From positions 1-64,000 of the forward strand of contig DATNID010000055.1 in the NCBI GenBank assembly GCA_035604615.1: a stretch of DNA of 64,000 nucleotides. The letters run 5' to 3'. Below, in pieces: positions 31,862-40,135 of the stretch. Position 1 is the stretch's first letter; the number at the start of each line of letters is the position of its first letter. Both the position numbers and the translations under genes were made by a program. A model generated the notes under the pieces. The model saw only the letters and a program-made list of their open reading frames with translations. It searched no databases and was not told where the DNA came from. Source of the DNA: DATJLY01 sp035604615 (GTDB lineage Bacteria; Pseudomonadota; Alphaproteobacteria; ATCC43930; CGMCC-115725).

Positions 31862-32992
31862 TCAGAGCGGCTCGATATCGCCCTTGTCCCGCGCCGCGGC
31901 GAAATCCTGCGCGAAGTCGGCGAGCGTGCCGGCCGCGATCGCCGCGCGCAACTCTGCCATCAGGTCCTGATAGTAGCGGAGATTGTGCTCGGTCAACAGC
32001 ATGCTGCCCAAAATCTCTTTGGCGCGCACGAGATGGTGGAGATATGCCCGCCCGAAATTGCGGCAGGCGCGGCACTGGCACGCCTGGTCGAGCGGGCGCG
32101 GGTCATCGCCGTGCCGCGCATTGCGGAGATTGACCGCGCCGCTGCGCGTGAAGGCCTGGGCGGTGCGGCCCGAGCGGGTCGGGATGACGCAGTCGAACAT
32201 GTCGATGCCGCGCGCGACCGCGCCCACGATGTCCTCGGGCTTGCCGACGCCCATGAGATAGCGCGGCGCGTCCGTTGGCAGCGCCGGTGCCGTCGCGTCC
32301 AGCACGTCGAACATCGCCGCTTGTCCCTCGCCCACCGCGAGGCCGCCCACCGCATAGCCGTCGAATCCGATCTCGCCGAGCCGCGCCGCCGAGGCGAGCC
32401 GCAGCGCCGGATAGACGCCGCCCTGAACGATGCCGAAAAGCGCGCGCCCCGGAGGCCGCCCGAACGCGGCCTTGGAGCGCTTGGCCCAGCGCATCGACAG
32501 CTCCATCGACGCTCGTGCCTCGTCCTCGGTCGCGGGGAATTGCGTGCATTCGTCGAACGCCATGGCGATGTCGGCGCCGAGCAGCGCCTGGATCTCGATC
32601 GAGCGTTCCGGCGTGAGATGCATGAGGGCGCCGTCGAGATGGGAGCGGAAGGTGACGCCGCTCTCGTCGAGGGTGCGCAGTTTGGCCAGCGACATGACCT
32701 GGTACCCGCCGGAATCGGTCAGGATCGGGCCCTTCCAGCCCATGAAGCGGTGCAGACCGCCGAGCCGCGCGATGCGCTCGGGTCCGGGACGCAGCATCAG
32801 GTGATAGGTGTTGGCGAGCACGATCTCGGCGCCGGTAGCCGCGACCTCCTCGGGCCGCATCGCCTTCACGGTGGCGGCCGTCCCAACCGGCATGAAGGCG
32901 GGCGTTTCCACAATACCGCGCGGCGTCGCGATGCGGCCGCGCCGTGCCTGGCCGTCGGTCGCGAGAAGCGTGAAGGCGAAATCGGCGCTCAC
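31862..32992 (-). CDS. tgt: tRNA-guanine transglycosylase
   Basis: Swaps guanine 34 for preQ1 in GUN-anticodon tRNAs. 376 residues: Asp in LTDSGGYQVMS, nucleophile Asp in MFDCVIPTRSGR, and zinc ligands CQCRAC with the distant His in LLTEHNLRYYQ. The GTG start at 32992 overlaps the queA stop (GTGA). Confidence 0.96.
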   Translation of the reverse strand: MSADFAFTLLATDGQARRGRIATPRGIVETPAFMPVGTAATVKAMRPEEVAATGAEIVLANTYHLMLRPGPERIARLGGLHRFMGWKGPILTDSGGYQVMSLAKLRTLDESGVTFRSHLDGALMHLTPERSIEIQALLGADIAMAFDECTQFPATEDEARASMELSMRWAKRSKAAFGRPPGRALFGIVQGGVYPALRLASAARLGEIGFDGYAVGGLAVGEGQAAMFDVLDATAPALPTDAPRYLMGVGKPEDIVGAVARGIDMFDCVIPTRSGRTAQAFTRSGAVNLRNARHGDDPRPLDQACQCRACRNFGRAYLHHLVRAKEILGSMLLTEHNLRYYQDLMAELRAAIAAGTLADFAQDFAAARDKGDIEPL

Positions 32993-34029
32993 GCCGCCTC
33001 GCGCGCGGGATGGATCAGGCAGGCGTCGCCATAGGAGAAGAAGCGATAGCGCTCCGCCGCGGCATGGGCGTAAGCGCGCTTCATACGCTCGAGCCCGGCG
33101 AACGCAGCGACCAGCATGAACAAGGTCGAGCGCGGCAGGTGGAAGTTCGTAACCATGAGATCGACGGCGCGGAAGCGATAGCCCGGCGTGATGAAAAGCC
33201 TGGTCTCGCCGGCGAAGGGTACGATGCGGCCGGTATTGTCGGCGGCGCTCTCGAGGAGGCGCACGCTGGTGGTGCCGCAGGCGACGATGCGGCCGCCTCG
33301 GGCGCGGGCATCGTTGAGGCGGGACGCGGCCGCGTCGTCGATCGCGCCCCATTCTTCGTGCATGAGATGGCGGTCGGTGTCGTCCGCCTTCACCAGCAGG
33401 AAGGTGCCGGCGCCGACATGGAGCGTGACGGTGACGCGCGCGATCCCGGCCTGGTCGAGCGCCGCCAGCAGCGTCTCGGTGAAATGCAATCCCGCGGTCG
33501 GCGCCGCCACCGCGCCGTCGCGGCGGGCAAAGATGGTCTGGTAATCGCCGCGGTCGCGCGGATCGCCCGCCGGCCCGCGCTTGATGTAGGGCGGCAGCGG
33601 CATCCGGCCAAAGCGCTCCAGCAAGGCCCGGAACGCATCGCCCTCGCACGGGAACGCCAGGGTCAGGTCGCCTACGGCGTGCTTTTCCTGGACGTGCGCT
33701 TCGAAGCCCGGGGCGAATTCGATCCGGTCGCCTTGCTTGAGCCGCCGCGCCCCCTTGGCGAAGGCGCGCCAGCGCCCGCCGCCCAGGTCGCGATGCAGCG
33801 TCACCTCGACCCCGGCCGCGCCGCGCCTCCCGTCGAGCCGGGCGGGGATGACGCGCGTGTCGTTGACCACCAGCACGTCGCCGCGACGGAGCAGGCGCGG
33901 TAGGTCGCGCATCGTCCGGTCCTGGAGGCCGTCGCCGACGACCAGCAGCCGGGCCGCATCGCGCGGCTCGCACGGCCGGTCCGCGATCAATTCGCGCGGC
34001 AGGGGGAAATCGAATTCGTCGACGCGCAT
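32989..34029 (-). CDS. queA: S-adenosylmethionine:tRNA ribosyltransferase-isomerase
   Basis: Transfers and rearranges the ribosyl group of SAM onto preQ1-tRNA. 346 residues with the family's signatures MRVDEFDFPLPRELIADRP, DVLVVNDTRVIPARL, GAVAAPTAGLHFTETLL and HLPRSTLFMLVAAF. First gene of the queuosine operon; a palindromic repeat lies 32 bases upstream, so the promoter must be in or near it. Confidence 0.96.
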   Translation of the reverse strand: MRVDEFDFPLPRELIADRPCEPRDAARLLVVGDGLQDRTMRDLPRLLRRGDVLVVNDTRVIPARLDGRRGAAGVEVTLHRDLGGGRWRAFAKGARRLKQGDRIEFAPGFEAHVQEKHAVGDLTLAFPCEGDAFRALLERFGRMPLPPYIKRGPAGDPRDRGDYQTIFARRDGAVAAPTAGLHFTETLLAALDQAGIARVTVTLHVGAGTFLLVKADDTDRHLMHEEWGAIDDAAASRLNDARARGGRIVACGTTSVRLLESAADNTGRIVPFAGETRLFITPGYRFRAVDLMVTNFHLPRSTLFMLVAAFAGLERMKRAYAHAAAERYRFFSYGDACLIHPAREAA

Positions 34030-34060
34030 CGCCAGGGCAAATTCCGATGGGACAGGCTCG

Positions 34061-34172
34061 GTGCGCCCTTCGACTACGCTGCGCTCCGCTCAGGGTGAGG
34101 AGGTTTTCTTAATGCCATCAACAACTTTCCTCATCCTGAGCGGAGTGCGAAGCACGTAGTCGAAGGACGCAC
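34061..34172. repeat. Palindromic intergenic repeat, copy 2
   Basis: Arms GTGCG-CC-CTTCGACTACG (from 34061) and the complement CGTAGTCGAAGGACGCAC (to 34172) enclose CTCAGGGTGAGGA and TCCTCATCCTGAGC. Same core words and inner pair as the copy at 26004-26141. It occupies the divergent gap between queA and the aminotransferase gene. Confidence 0.75.
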
Positions 34173-34261
34173 GGCGTTCGTGCAATCGACCTCTGCTCTA
34201 GCTGGAATGGCGCCCAAGGGGAAGCGCCGGGCCCCGGGGTTCTGCTATCGTTACCGGCACC

Positions 34262-35419
34262 ATGAGCGATCCGATTCACAACCTCGCCGCCGGCGAATGG
34301 CCGCTCGATCCCGCCGTGACCTATCTCAATCACGGCGGATTCGGGGTCACGCCCAACCGCGTCCTGGCGGCGCAGCTCGAATGGCGCGACCGCATCGAGC
34401 GCAACCCGACCTTGTTCCTGGCCCGCGAGCAGCCGCAGGCGCTGCGCCGTGCGGCGGCGGAGGTCGCGGGGGCGCTCGGCGCCAAGGGCGAGGATGTGGC
34501 GTTCGTCGCCAACGCCACCGCCGGGATCAATGCGGTGCTGCGCTCGCTTGACTTGGCGAGCGGCGATGAGATCGTGATCGCGAGCCTCGCTTATCCCGCG
34601 ATCCGCAAGGCGGCGCAGTTCGCGGCCGACCGGGCCGGCGCGCGGCTCGTCGAGGCGCCGCTCGCCCTTCCGGTGCGCGACGCGGAGGCGGCAAGGGGCG
34701 CGATATCGGCGCGGCTCGGCCCCCGCACGCGGCTCGTGATCATCGACCACATCGCCTCGGCGAGCGCCCTGCTCATGCCGGTCGCGTCCCTCATCGCCGA
34801 TGCCCATGCAGCGGGGGCGCGCGTGCTGGTGGACGGCGCGCACGCGCCAGGCCAGGTGGCGCTCGACCTTCCGGCGCTCGGCGCCGACTGGTATGTCGGG
34901 AACCTGCACAAATGGTATTTCGCGCCGCGCTCGTGCGGCGTGCTGTGGGCGGCGGGCGGCAACCAGACGGGGCTCCATCCGCTCGCCATCTCGCACGGGC
35001 TGGGCCAGGGCTTCGCCGCCGAGTTCGACTGGACCGGGACGCGCGACTTCACCGCGGCGCTGGCTGCGCCCGCCGGCATCGCATTCCACCGCCGCCTCGG
35101 CGGCGAGCGTCTGATGGCGCGCAATGTCGCGCTCGCGCACGAGGCGGCGGCGCATCTGGCGCAGGCCTGGCGGACCGAGCCGGCGGCGCCGCTTGCCATG
35201 TTCGCGGCGATGGCAGCGGTGCGGCTCCCCGTGCGCGGCGAGGTCACGCAGGAGCGCGCGCTGCGCATCGTGCGCTGGCTCGGCGAGGTCCATCGCATCG
35301 AGGCCGCGGTGTCGGCGGAGAGCGGCGGGCTGTGGCTCCGGGTCGCGGCCCAGGCCTACAACGCGGCTTCGGATTATGACCGGCTCGCCGGCGCGATCGC
35401 TGGCGCGGAGCTGCCGTGA
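34262..35419 (+). CDS. Class V aminotransferase, isopenicillin N epimerase-like
   Basis: A 385-residue PLP enzyme. Characteristic start (VTYLNHGGFGVTPNRVLAAQ), cofactor Asp/His region ARVLVDGAHAPGQVALDL and the PLP Lys in WYVGNLHKWYFAPRSCG. This subgroup is annotated as isopenicillin N epimerase-like or cysteine desulfurase-like but acts on varied amino acids. Its stop overlaps the next gene (GTGA), coupling it to a membrane sulfatase-like enzyme and a PhyH oxygenase. Confidence 0.88.
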   Translation: MSDPIHNLAAGEWPLDPAVTYLNHGGFGVTPNRVLAAQLEWRDRIERNPTLFLAREQPQALRRAAAEVAGALGAKGEDVAFVANATAGINAVLRSLDLASGDEIVIASLAYPAIRKAAQFAADRAGARLVEAPLALPVRDAEAARGAISARLGPRTRLVIIDHIASASALLMPVASLIADAHAAGARVLVDGAHAPGQVALDLPALGADWYVGNLHKWYFAPRSCGVLWAAGGNQTGLHPLAISHGLGQGFAAEFDWTGTRDFTAALAAPAGIAFHRRLGGERLMARNVALAHEAAAHLAQAWRTEPAAPLAMFAAMAAVRLPVRGEVTQERALRIVRWLGEVHRIEAAVSAESGGLWLRVAAQAYNAASDYDRLAGAIAGAELP

Positions 35420-36999
35420 AGGGCGCACCGCGCGCGGGGCTTGCGGCGGCCGCTTCTTCGGTCCTGCTATGGGTGCTGTTCCTGCCCGCGGCCGATTTCG
35501 AGCGCGAGCGGCTGGCGCTCGAGTGGCGGCCGAGCGCGTTGGTGCTTTTGCTGGCGGCGGGGCTCGGCGCGCTGGCGCTGTGGCGCGTGCGGCTGGGGTG
35601 GACCGCGCGGCTGGCGCTCGCCGCCGTGCTGCTGGCGGCGGCGCTGCTGCAGGCGGCGCAGGCGCTGGTGCTGAGCCTGCTCGACCGGCCGCTCGATCTC
35701 TATTTCGACCTGGCGCACGTGCCATCGCTGGTCGGGCTGGCCGCTGCGTCTTTAGGCCCGTGGCAGGCGGCCGGCGCTCTTGTGTTCGCCGCGCTCGCGG
35801 CGGCGGCGCTGGTGGCGGCGGTCGCGTGGGCGATCCTCGCCTGGCAGGACGTCCTGGCTCAGCGACGGCGCGCTGTCGTCGTGCTCGCCATTGCGGCGCT
35901 CGCGCTCGGCCAAGGCGCGGGCCATGGGCTGGTGTCGTTCGCGGCGGCCGACGCCATCGCAGACCAGGGCCGCCGCCTTGCCCATGCCGGCGCGGTGCTG
36001 ACCGGCCTCGATCACAGCTATGATGCGGCGCTTCAGGCGCCTGAGCCGAGCGGCGACCTCGCGGCGCTCGCCGGGCGCGACGTCTTCCTGGTGTTCGTCG
36101 AATCCTACGGCACCGCGGCGCTCGACGAGCCGGGCTTGCGCGAGAGGGTCGCGCCGGCGCTGGCCGAGTTCGCCGCCGCGATCCGCCACGCCGGCTATGG
36201 CATGGTGTCGAGCCGGCTGGTCTCGCCCGTGTTCGGCGCCGGCTCGTGGCTCGCGCACGGCACGATCGAGAGCGGCCTGAAGCTCGATCCCTTCCTCGAC
36301 CAGCTCCTCACCCGCAGCGGGCGCGCAACGCTGGCCCGCGACCTCGCGGTATCCGGACACCACACCGTCGCCGTCATGCCAGGCATCAAGAAGCCCTGGC
36401 CTGAATCCGCCAGTTGGGGCTTTCAGCGCACACTTTTCGCCCGCGACCTCCGTTATGACGGGCCAGCGTTCGGTTGGTTCGACATTCCCGACCAGTACAC
36501 GCTCGCGCGCTTCACCGAGCGCGAGCTCGGGCCCGGTCACGCGCCGCTCTTCGCCGAGATCGTGCTGGTGTCGAGCCACACGCCGTTCGCGCCGGTGCCG
36601 CCCTATGTCGCCGATTGGCGCGGCGACGATCCCTACCGGGGCCTCGCCCAGGACGAATGGCGCCGCATCTATGCCGAGCCGGACTGGGCGCATCTCGAGC
36701 GGCCCTATCTCTCCAGCATCGAATATGATTTGAAGACCTTGGCCGGCTGGCTCGCTGCGTTGCCGGGGGATGGTCTGGTGATCATCCTCGGCGATCACCA
36801 GCCGCCCGGCATCGTCTCGGGCGCGTCCTCGCCCTGGACCGTGCCGATTCACGTGCTGTCGCGCGACCCCGCGCTGATCGCGCCGTTCGCCCGCCAAGGT
36901 TATGTCGAGGGTGCGCTGCCGCCGCGCGATTCCCATGTTAAGGGGATGGAAAGCTTCCTTGGCGACTTTCTCGCCGGGTTCTCGACGGCGGGGTCGTGA
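35416..36999 (+). CDS. Membrane-anchored sulfatase/phosphatase-superfamily protein
   Basis: A 527-residue protein. Residues about 10-180 contain four or five membrane segments. The rest is an alkaline-phosphatase-fold domain facing the periplasm, with DVFLVFVESYGTAAL, the nucleophile region GAGSWLAHGTIESGLKL and the metal motif VIILGDHQPP. LtaS, MdoB and lipid A phosphoethanolamine transferases share this design; the exact reaction (hydrolase or head-group transferase) cannot be told. GTG 35416 overlaps the aminotransferase stop, and its own stop overlaps the PhyH start. Confidence 0.85.
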   Translation: MKGAPRAGLAAAASSVLLWVLFLPAADFERERLALEWRPSALVLLLAAGLGALALWRVRLGWTARLALAAVLLAAALLQAAQALVLSLLDRPLDLYFDLAHVPSLVGLAAASLGPWQAAGALVFAALAAAALVAAVAWAILAWQDVLAQRRRAVVVLAIAALALGQGAGHGLVSFAAADAIADQGRRLAHAGAVLTGLDHSYDAALQAPEPSGDLAALAGRDVFLVFVESYGTAALDEPGLRERVAPALAEFAAAIRHAGYGMVSSRLVSPVFGAGSWLAHGTIESGLKLDPFLDQLLTRSGRATLARDLAVSGHHTVAVMPGIKKPWPESASWGFQRTLFARDLRYDGPAFGWFDIPDQYTLARFTERELGPGHAPLFAEIVLVSSHTPFAPVPPYVADWRGDDPYRGLAQDEWRRIYAEPDWAHLERPYLSSIEYDLKTLAGWLAALPGDGLVIILGDHQPPGIVSGASSPWTVPIHVLSRDPALIAPFARQGYVEGALPPRDSHVKGMESFLGDFLAGFSTAGS

Positions 37000-37844
37000 T
37001 GACGAGGGATTTCGCCGCGGCGCTGCGGCACTATGAGGACGAGGGCTACGCCGTGGTGCGCGGCTTCTTCGCGCCCGACGAGGTGGCCGCGATCGCCGCG
37101 TCCTTCGACCGCCATTGGCGCGATGGCATGGCGCATCGCGCCAGCTTCCGCCACGGCAATTTGTTCTATCGCCAAGGCCGGGACCCGCGCCTCGGCAAGA
37201 TCCTGCGGCTGGTGCAATGGCCGGCTTATGTCGATGCGACGCTCGAGGCGGCGCGGCGCGATCCGCGCTGGCTCGACCTGCTCGAGCCGCTGATCGACCG
37301 TGACATCAAGCAGATCATCAACCAGCTCCACTGGAAGCCGCCCGGCGCCACCGCCGCCGATTTCGCATTCCACCAGGATGCGCGCTTCCGCCGGCCGCGC
37401 TCGGCCTATCGCGATCTCGCGCACGGCTATGTCCAGACCGGGCTTGCCATCGACCCGCACCGTCCCGACAACGGCGCGATGCGGATATTGCCGCGCTCGC
37501 ACTGCGCCGGCGAGTTCGCGATCGCCGGCGACGGGCCGGTGCTGGACCAGGCGATGGCCGACGAGCGGCTATTGCAGGCCGGGCTCGATCCCGCGCGCCT
37601 TATCGATCTGGTGCTCGAGCCGGGAGACCTGGCGCTGTGGAACCTCTACACCATCCACGGCTCGGGCCCCAACCGCACCCGCGCCGACCGCCGCTTCTAT
37701 CTCAACGGCTATGTCCGGGCCGCTGATTGCGATCGCGGCGAATGGGCGTTCCGCGCCGGCGCGCCGGTGCCGCTGGGGGCGCCCGCGCTGGTGCATTACG
37801 AAGATCTCTTCGCCCGCCCCGAGCCGCACTACGTCGAAGGTTAG
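36999..37844 (+). CDS. Phytanoyl-CoA dioxygenase (PhyH) family oxygenase
   Basis: A 281-residue Fe(II)/2-oxoglutarate oxygenase. The iron triad is visible as FHQDARF (His and Asp) and IHGSGPNRT (His), with an Arg for 2-oxoglutarate nearby. Members hydroxylate lipids, amino acids and small metabolites. ATG 36999 shares its first base with the sulfatase-like stop; GGGG lies upstream at good spacing. The end overlaps the convergent mmcB by 4 bases. Confidence 0.87.
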   Translation: MTRDFAAALRHYEDEGYAVVRGFFAPDEVAAIAASFDRHWRDGMAHRASFRHGNLFYRQGRDPRLGKILRLVQWPAYVDATLEAARRDPRWLDLLEPLIDRDIKQIINQLHWKPPGATAADFAFHQDARFRRPRSAYRDLAHGYVQTGLAIDPHRPDNGAMRILPRSHCAGEFAIAGDGPVLDQAMADERLLQAGLDPARLIDLVLEPGDLALWNLYTIHGSGPNRTRADRRFYLNGYVRAADCDRGEWAFRAGAPVPLGAPALVHYEDLFARPEPHYVEG

Positions 37845-38284
37845 GATTCGGGGGCGCGCGCGGCCGGGTCGAGGAGCCGCGTCAATCGTTCTGCGGCGAG
37901 GCGCGCAAAGCGGAGGGTAAGGGCGCGGCGGCGCGCGGGCACCAGCGCGTGCAGCGCGCCTTCGCGCAAAATCATGGCGCCGAACGGGTCCGCCACGATG
38001 AGGCCGCAATCGTCGGGGATGAGCGTCTTCGGGAACTCCGCCGGCACGGCGAAGGACAGACGGTCGCAGTAGTCGCGATACTCGCTCCATTTGCGATCGC
38101 TGCGGAAATCGGCTACCGAGGATTTCACCTCGACGATGAGGAGGACGCCATCGCTTCCCAGGGCCAGAAGATCGGCGCGGCGCCCGTTGGCGAGCGGCGC
38201 CTCGGTGATGCAGGCATAGCCCAGTTGCAAAAGCGCGCGGGCGGCGCCGCGGGCAAGCTCCTTGGCCAGATCGCGTGGCTCCAT
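37841..38284 (-). CDS. mmcB: MmcB-family DNA repair nuclease
   Basis: About 147 residues of a PD-(D/E)XK-like fold: GRRADLLALGSDGVLLIVEV followed by KSSVADFRSDRKWSEY, which holds the Asp and the E-x-K catalytic pair. MmcB was described in Caulobacter as a damage-induced repair protein linked to ImuB/DnaE2. I give ATG 38284; an upstream in-frame ATG at 38350 would add 22 residues. Either start overlaps the divergent ABC gene, which is unusual. Confidence 0.85.
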   Translation of the reverse strand: MEPRDLAKELARGAARALLQLGYACITEAPLANGRRADLLALGSDGVLLIVEVKSSVADFRSDRKWSEYRDYCDRLSFAVPAEFPKTLIPDDCGLIVADPFGAMILREGALHALVPARRRALTLRFARLAAERLTRLLDPAARAPES

Positions 38285-40055
38285 GATCGCCGGTCCGAAC
38301 GCTAAGGCGCCGGGAGTTTCGGCGATCGACGGCGAAAAGCGAAGCGTCATTCGCGAGGCCTGGCGGCTCGCCGCGCCCTATTGGCGCTCGCCCGACAAGC
38401 GCTACGCCTGGGCGCTGCTCGCCGCCGTGGTCGCGCTCAACCTCGCCAACGTCTATATCGACGTGCGCATCAACCAGTGGAACAACGCGTTCTTCAACGC
38501 GATCCAGAACAAGGACGCGCCGGAATTCTTCTGGCAACTCGGCGTGTTCGGCGTCCTGGCCTTCGCCGCCATCGTGATCTCGGTCTACGCGCTCTATCTC
38601 AACCAGATGCTGCAGATCCGCTGGCGCCGCTGGCTGACCGAGCGCTACGTCACGGCCTGGCTCTCCGACCGCGCGTTTTTCCGGCTGCAGCTCGAAGGCC
38701 AGGACACCGATAATCCCGACCAGCGCATCTCCGAGGATTTGCGGCTCTTCACCGACTATGTGATGAGCCTGTCGCTCGGGATTCTGACGTCGGTCGTGTC
38801 GCTGGTGTCGTTCCTATTCATCCTGTGGGGCCTTTCCGGGCCGGCGGAGGTACCGCTGTTCGGCTGGGGCACGGTGCATGTTCCGGCTTATCTCGTGTGG
38901 TGCGCGCTGATCTATGCGGGCGTCGGCACCTTCTTCACGGTCAAGATCGGCCGGCCGCTGGTGCCGCTCAATTTTGCGCAGCAGCGCTTCGAGGCCGATT
39001 TCCGCTTCAGCCTGGTGCGGCTCAGGGAGAACGCTGAGAGCATCGCGTTCTATCGCGGCGAGACGCCCGAGCGCGGCGTGTTCCGCGACCGCTTCGGCCA
39101 CGTGTTCGACAATTTCTGGCGCATCATGGTGCGGCGCAAGCATCTCAACTGGTTCACCTCGTTCTACGGCCAGGCGGCGGTGATCTTCCCGTACCTGGTC
39201 GCGGCGCCACGCTATTTCGCGGGCGAGATCCAGATGGGCGGGCTGATGCAGGTGGGCGACGCCTTCATCTCGGTGCAGAACTCGCTTTCCTTCATCATCA
39301 ATTCCTATGCCGAGATTGCGGCCTGGTCGGCGGTGACGCAGCGGCTTTCCACATTCGACCGGCGTATGCAGCAGATCGCCGCGCGGCTCCGCGCGCCGCA
39401 GACGATCGCGATCCGCCACGAGGGCACGGGCGTCGCGGTCGAGGGTCTCGATCTCGATTTGCCGGACGGGACGCCCCTGCTGCGCGGCATCTCGTTCGCG
39501 GTCGTACAAGGGGAGGCGCTGCTCCTCACCGGCCCGACCGGCATCGGCAAGAGCACGGTGATGCGCGCGGTCGCGGGCCTTTGGCCGTGGGGAAGGGGCG
39601 CGGTGCGGCTGGGCGAAGGAGGCCAGCTCTTCCTGCCGCAGCGACCCTATCTTCCGCTCGGCACGCTCGAGGACGCGCTGCGCTATCCCGATATCGCGGC
39701 GGCCGATGCCGGGCGAGTCGCGGCGCTGCTCGCGGAGGTCGGTCTCGGCAAGTTCGTCTCGGCGCTTGGCGAGAGCGACAACTGGGCGCAGCGCCTCTCG
39801 CCCGGCGAACAGCAGCGCCTCGCCTTCGCGCGCGTGTTCTTGGCTGAACCCGCGTTGGTCGTCCTCGACGAGGCGACCTCGGCGCTCGACGAGGCCGCGG
39901 AAGCGGAACTCTATGTCCGGCTGCGTGCCGCGACGTGGCGCCCCACCGTGATCAGCGTGGGGCACCGCCTCTCGCTCAGGGCGTTTCACGACCAAGCCAT
40001 CGACATCGCGCGCTTCAGCGCCCGCCACCCGGAGATCGTACCGGCCGCGGATTAG
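38283..40055 (+). CDS. SbmA/BacA-like ABC transporter with fused ATPase
   Basis: About 590 residues: six membrane helices (residues about 30-330) with the SbmA/BacA-type pattern YIDVRINQWNNAFFNAIQNK and RRWLTERYVTAWLSDRAFF, then an ATPase with Walker A TGPTGIGKSTVMRAVAGLWP, signature LSPGEQQRLAFARVF and Walker B LVVLDEATSALDE. The family (YddA, Rv1819c, ABCD-like) moves peptides, vitamins or fatty-acyl compounds. ATG 38283 and the mmcB ATG 38284 face each other over shared bases; TTG 38262 is an alternative start. Confidence 0.9.
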   Translation: MIAGPNAKAPGVSAIDGEKRSVIREAWRLAAPYWRSPDKRYAWALLAAVVALNLANVYIDVRINQWNNAFFNAIQNKDAPEFFWQLGVFGVLAFAAIVISVYALYLNQMLQIRWRRWLTERYVTAWLSDRAFFRLQLEGQDTDNPDQRISEDLRLFTDYVMSLSLGILTSVVSLVSFLFILWGLSGPAEVPLFGWGTVHVPAYLVWCALIYAGVGTFFTVKIGRPLVPLNFAQQRFEADFRFSLVRLRENAESIAFYRGETPERGVFRDRFGHVFDNFWRIMVRRKHLNWFTSFYGQAAVIFPYLVAAPRYFAGEIQMGGLMQVGDAFISVQNSLSFIINSYAEIAAWSAVTQRLSTFDRRMQQIAARLRAPQTIAIRHEGTGVAVEGLDLDLPDGTPLLRGISFAVVQGEALLLTGPTGIGKSTVMRAVAGLWPWGRGAVRLGEGGQLFLPQRPYLPLGTLEDALRYPDIAAADAGRVAALLAEVGLGKFVSALGESDNWAQRLSPGEQQRLAFARVFLAEPALVVLDEATSALDEAAEAELYVRLRAATWRPTVISVGHRLSLRAFHDQAIDIARFSARHPEIVPAAD

Positions 40056-40135
40056 GCGGGACTTGAGCGGTTGCGGTTCCAAGGCAACACGCTAGAAAGC
40101 TGCGCGGGAAAGCCGGCAAGGGCGGGGCGAATTCG

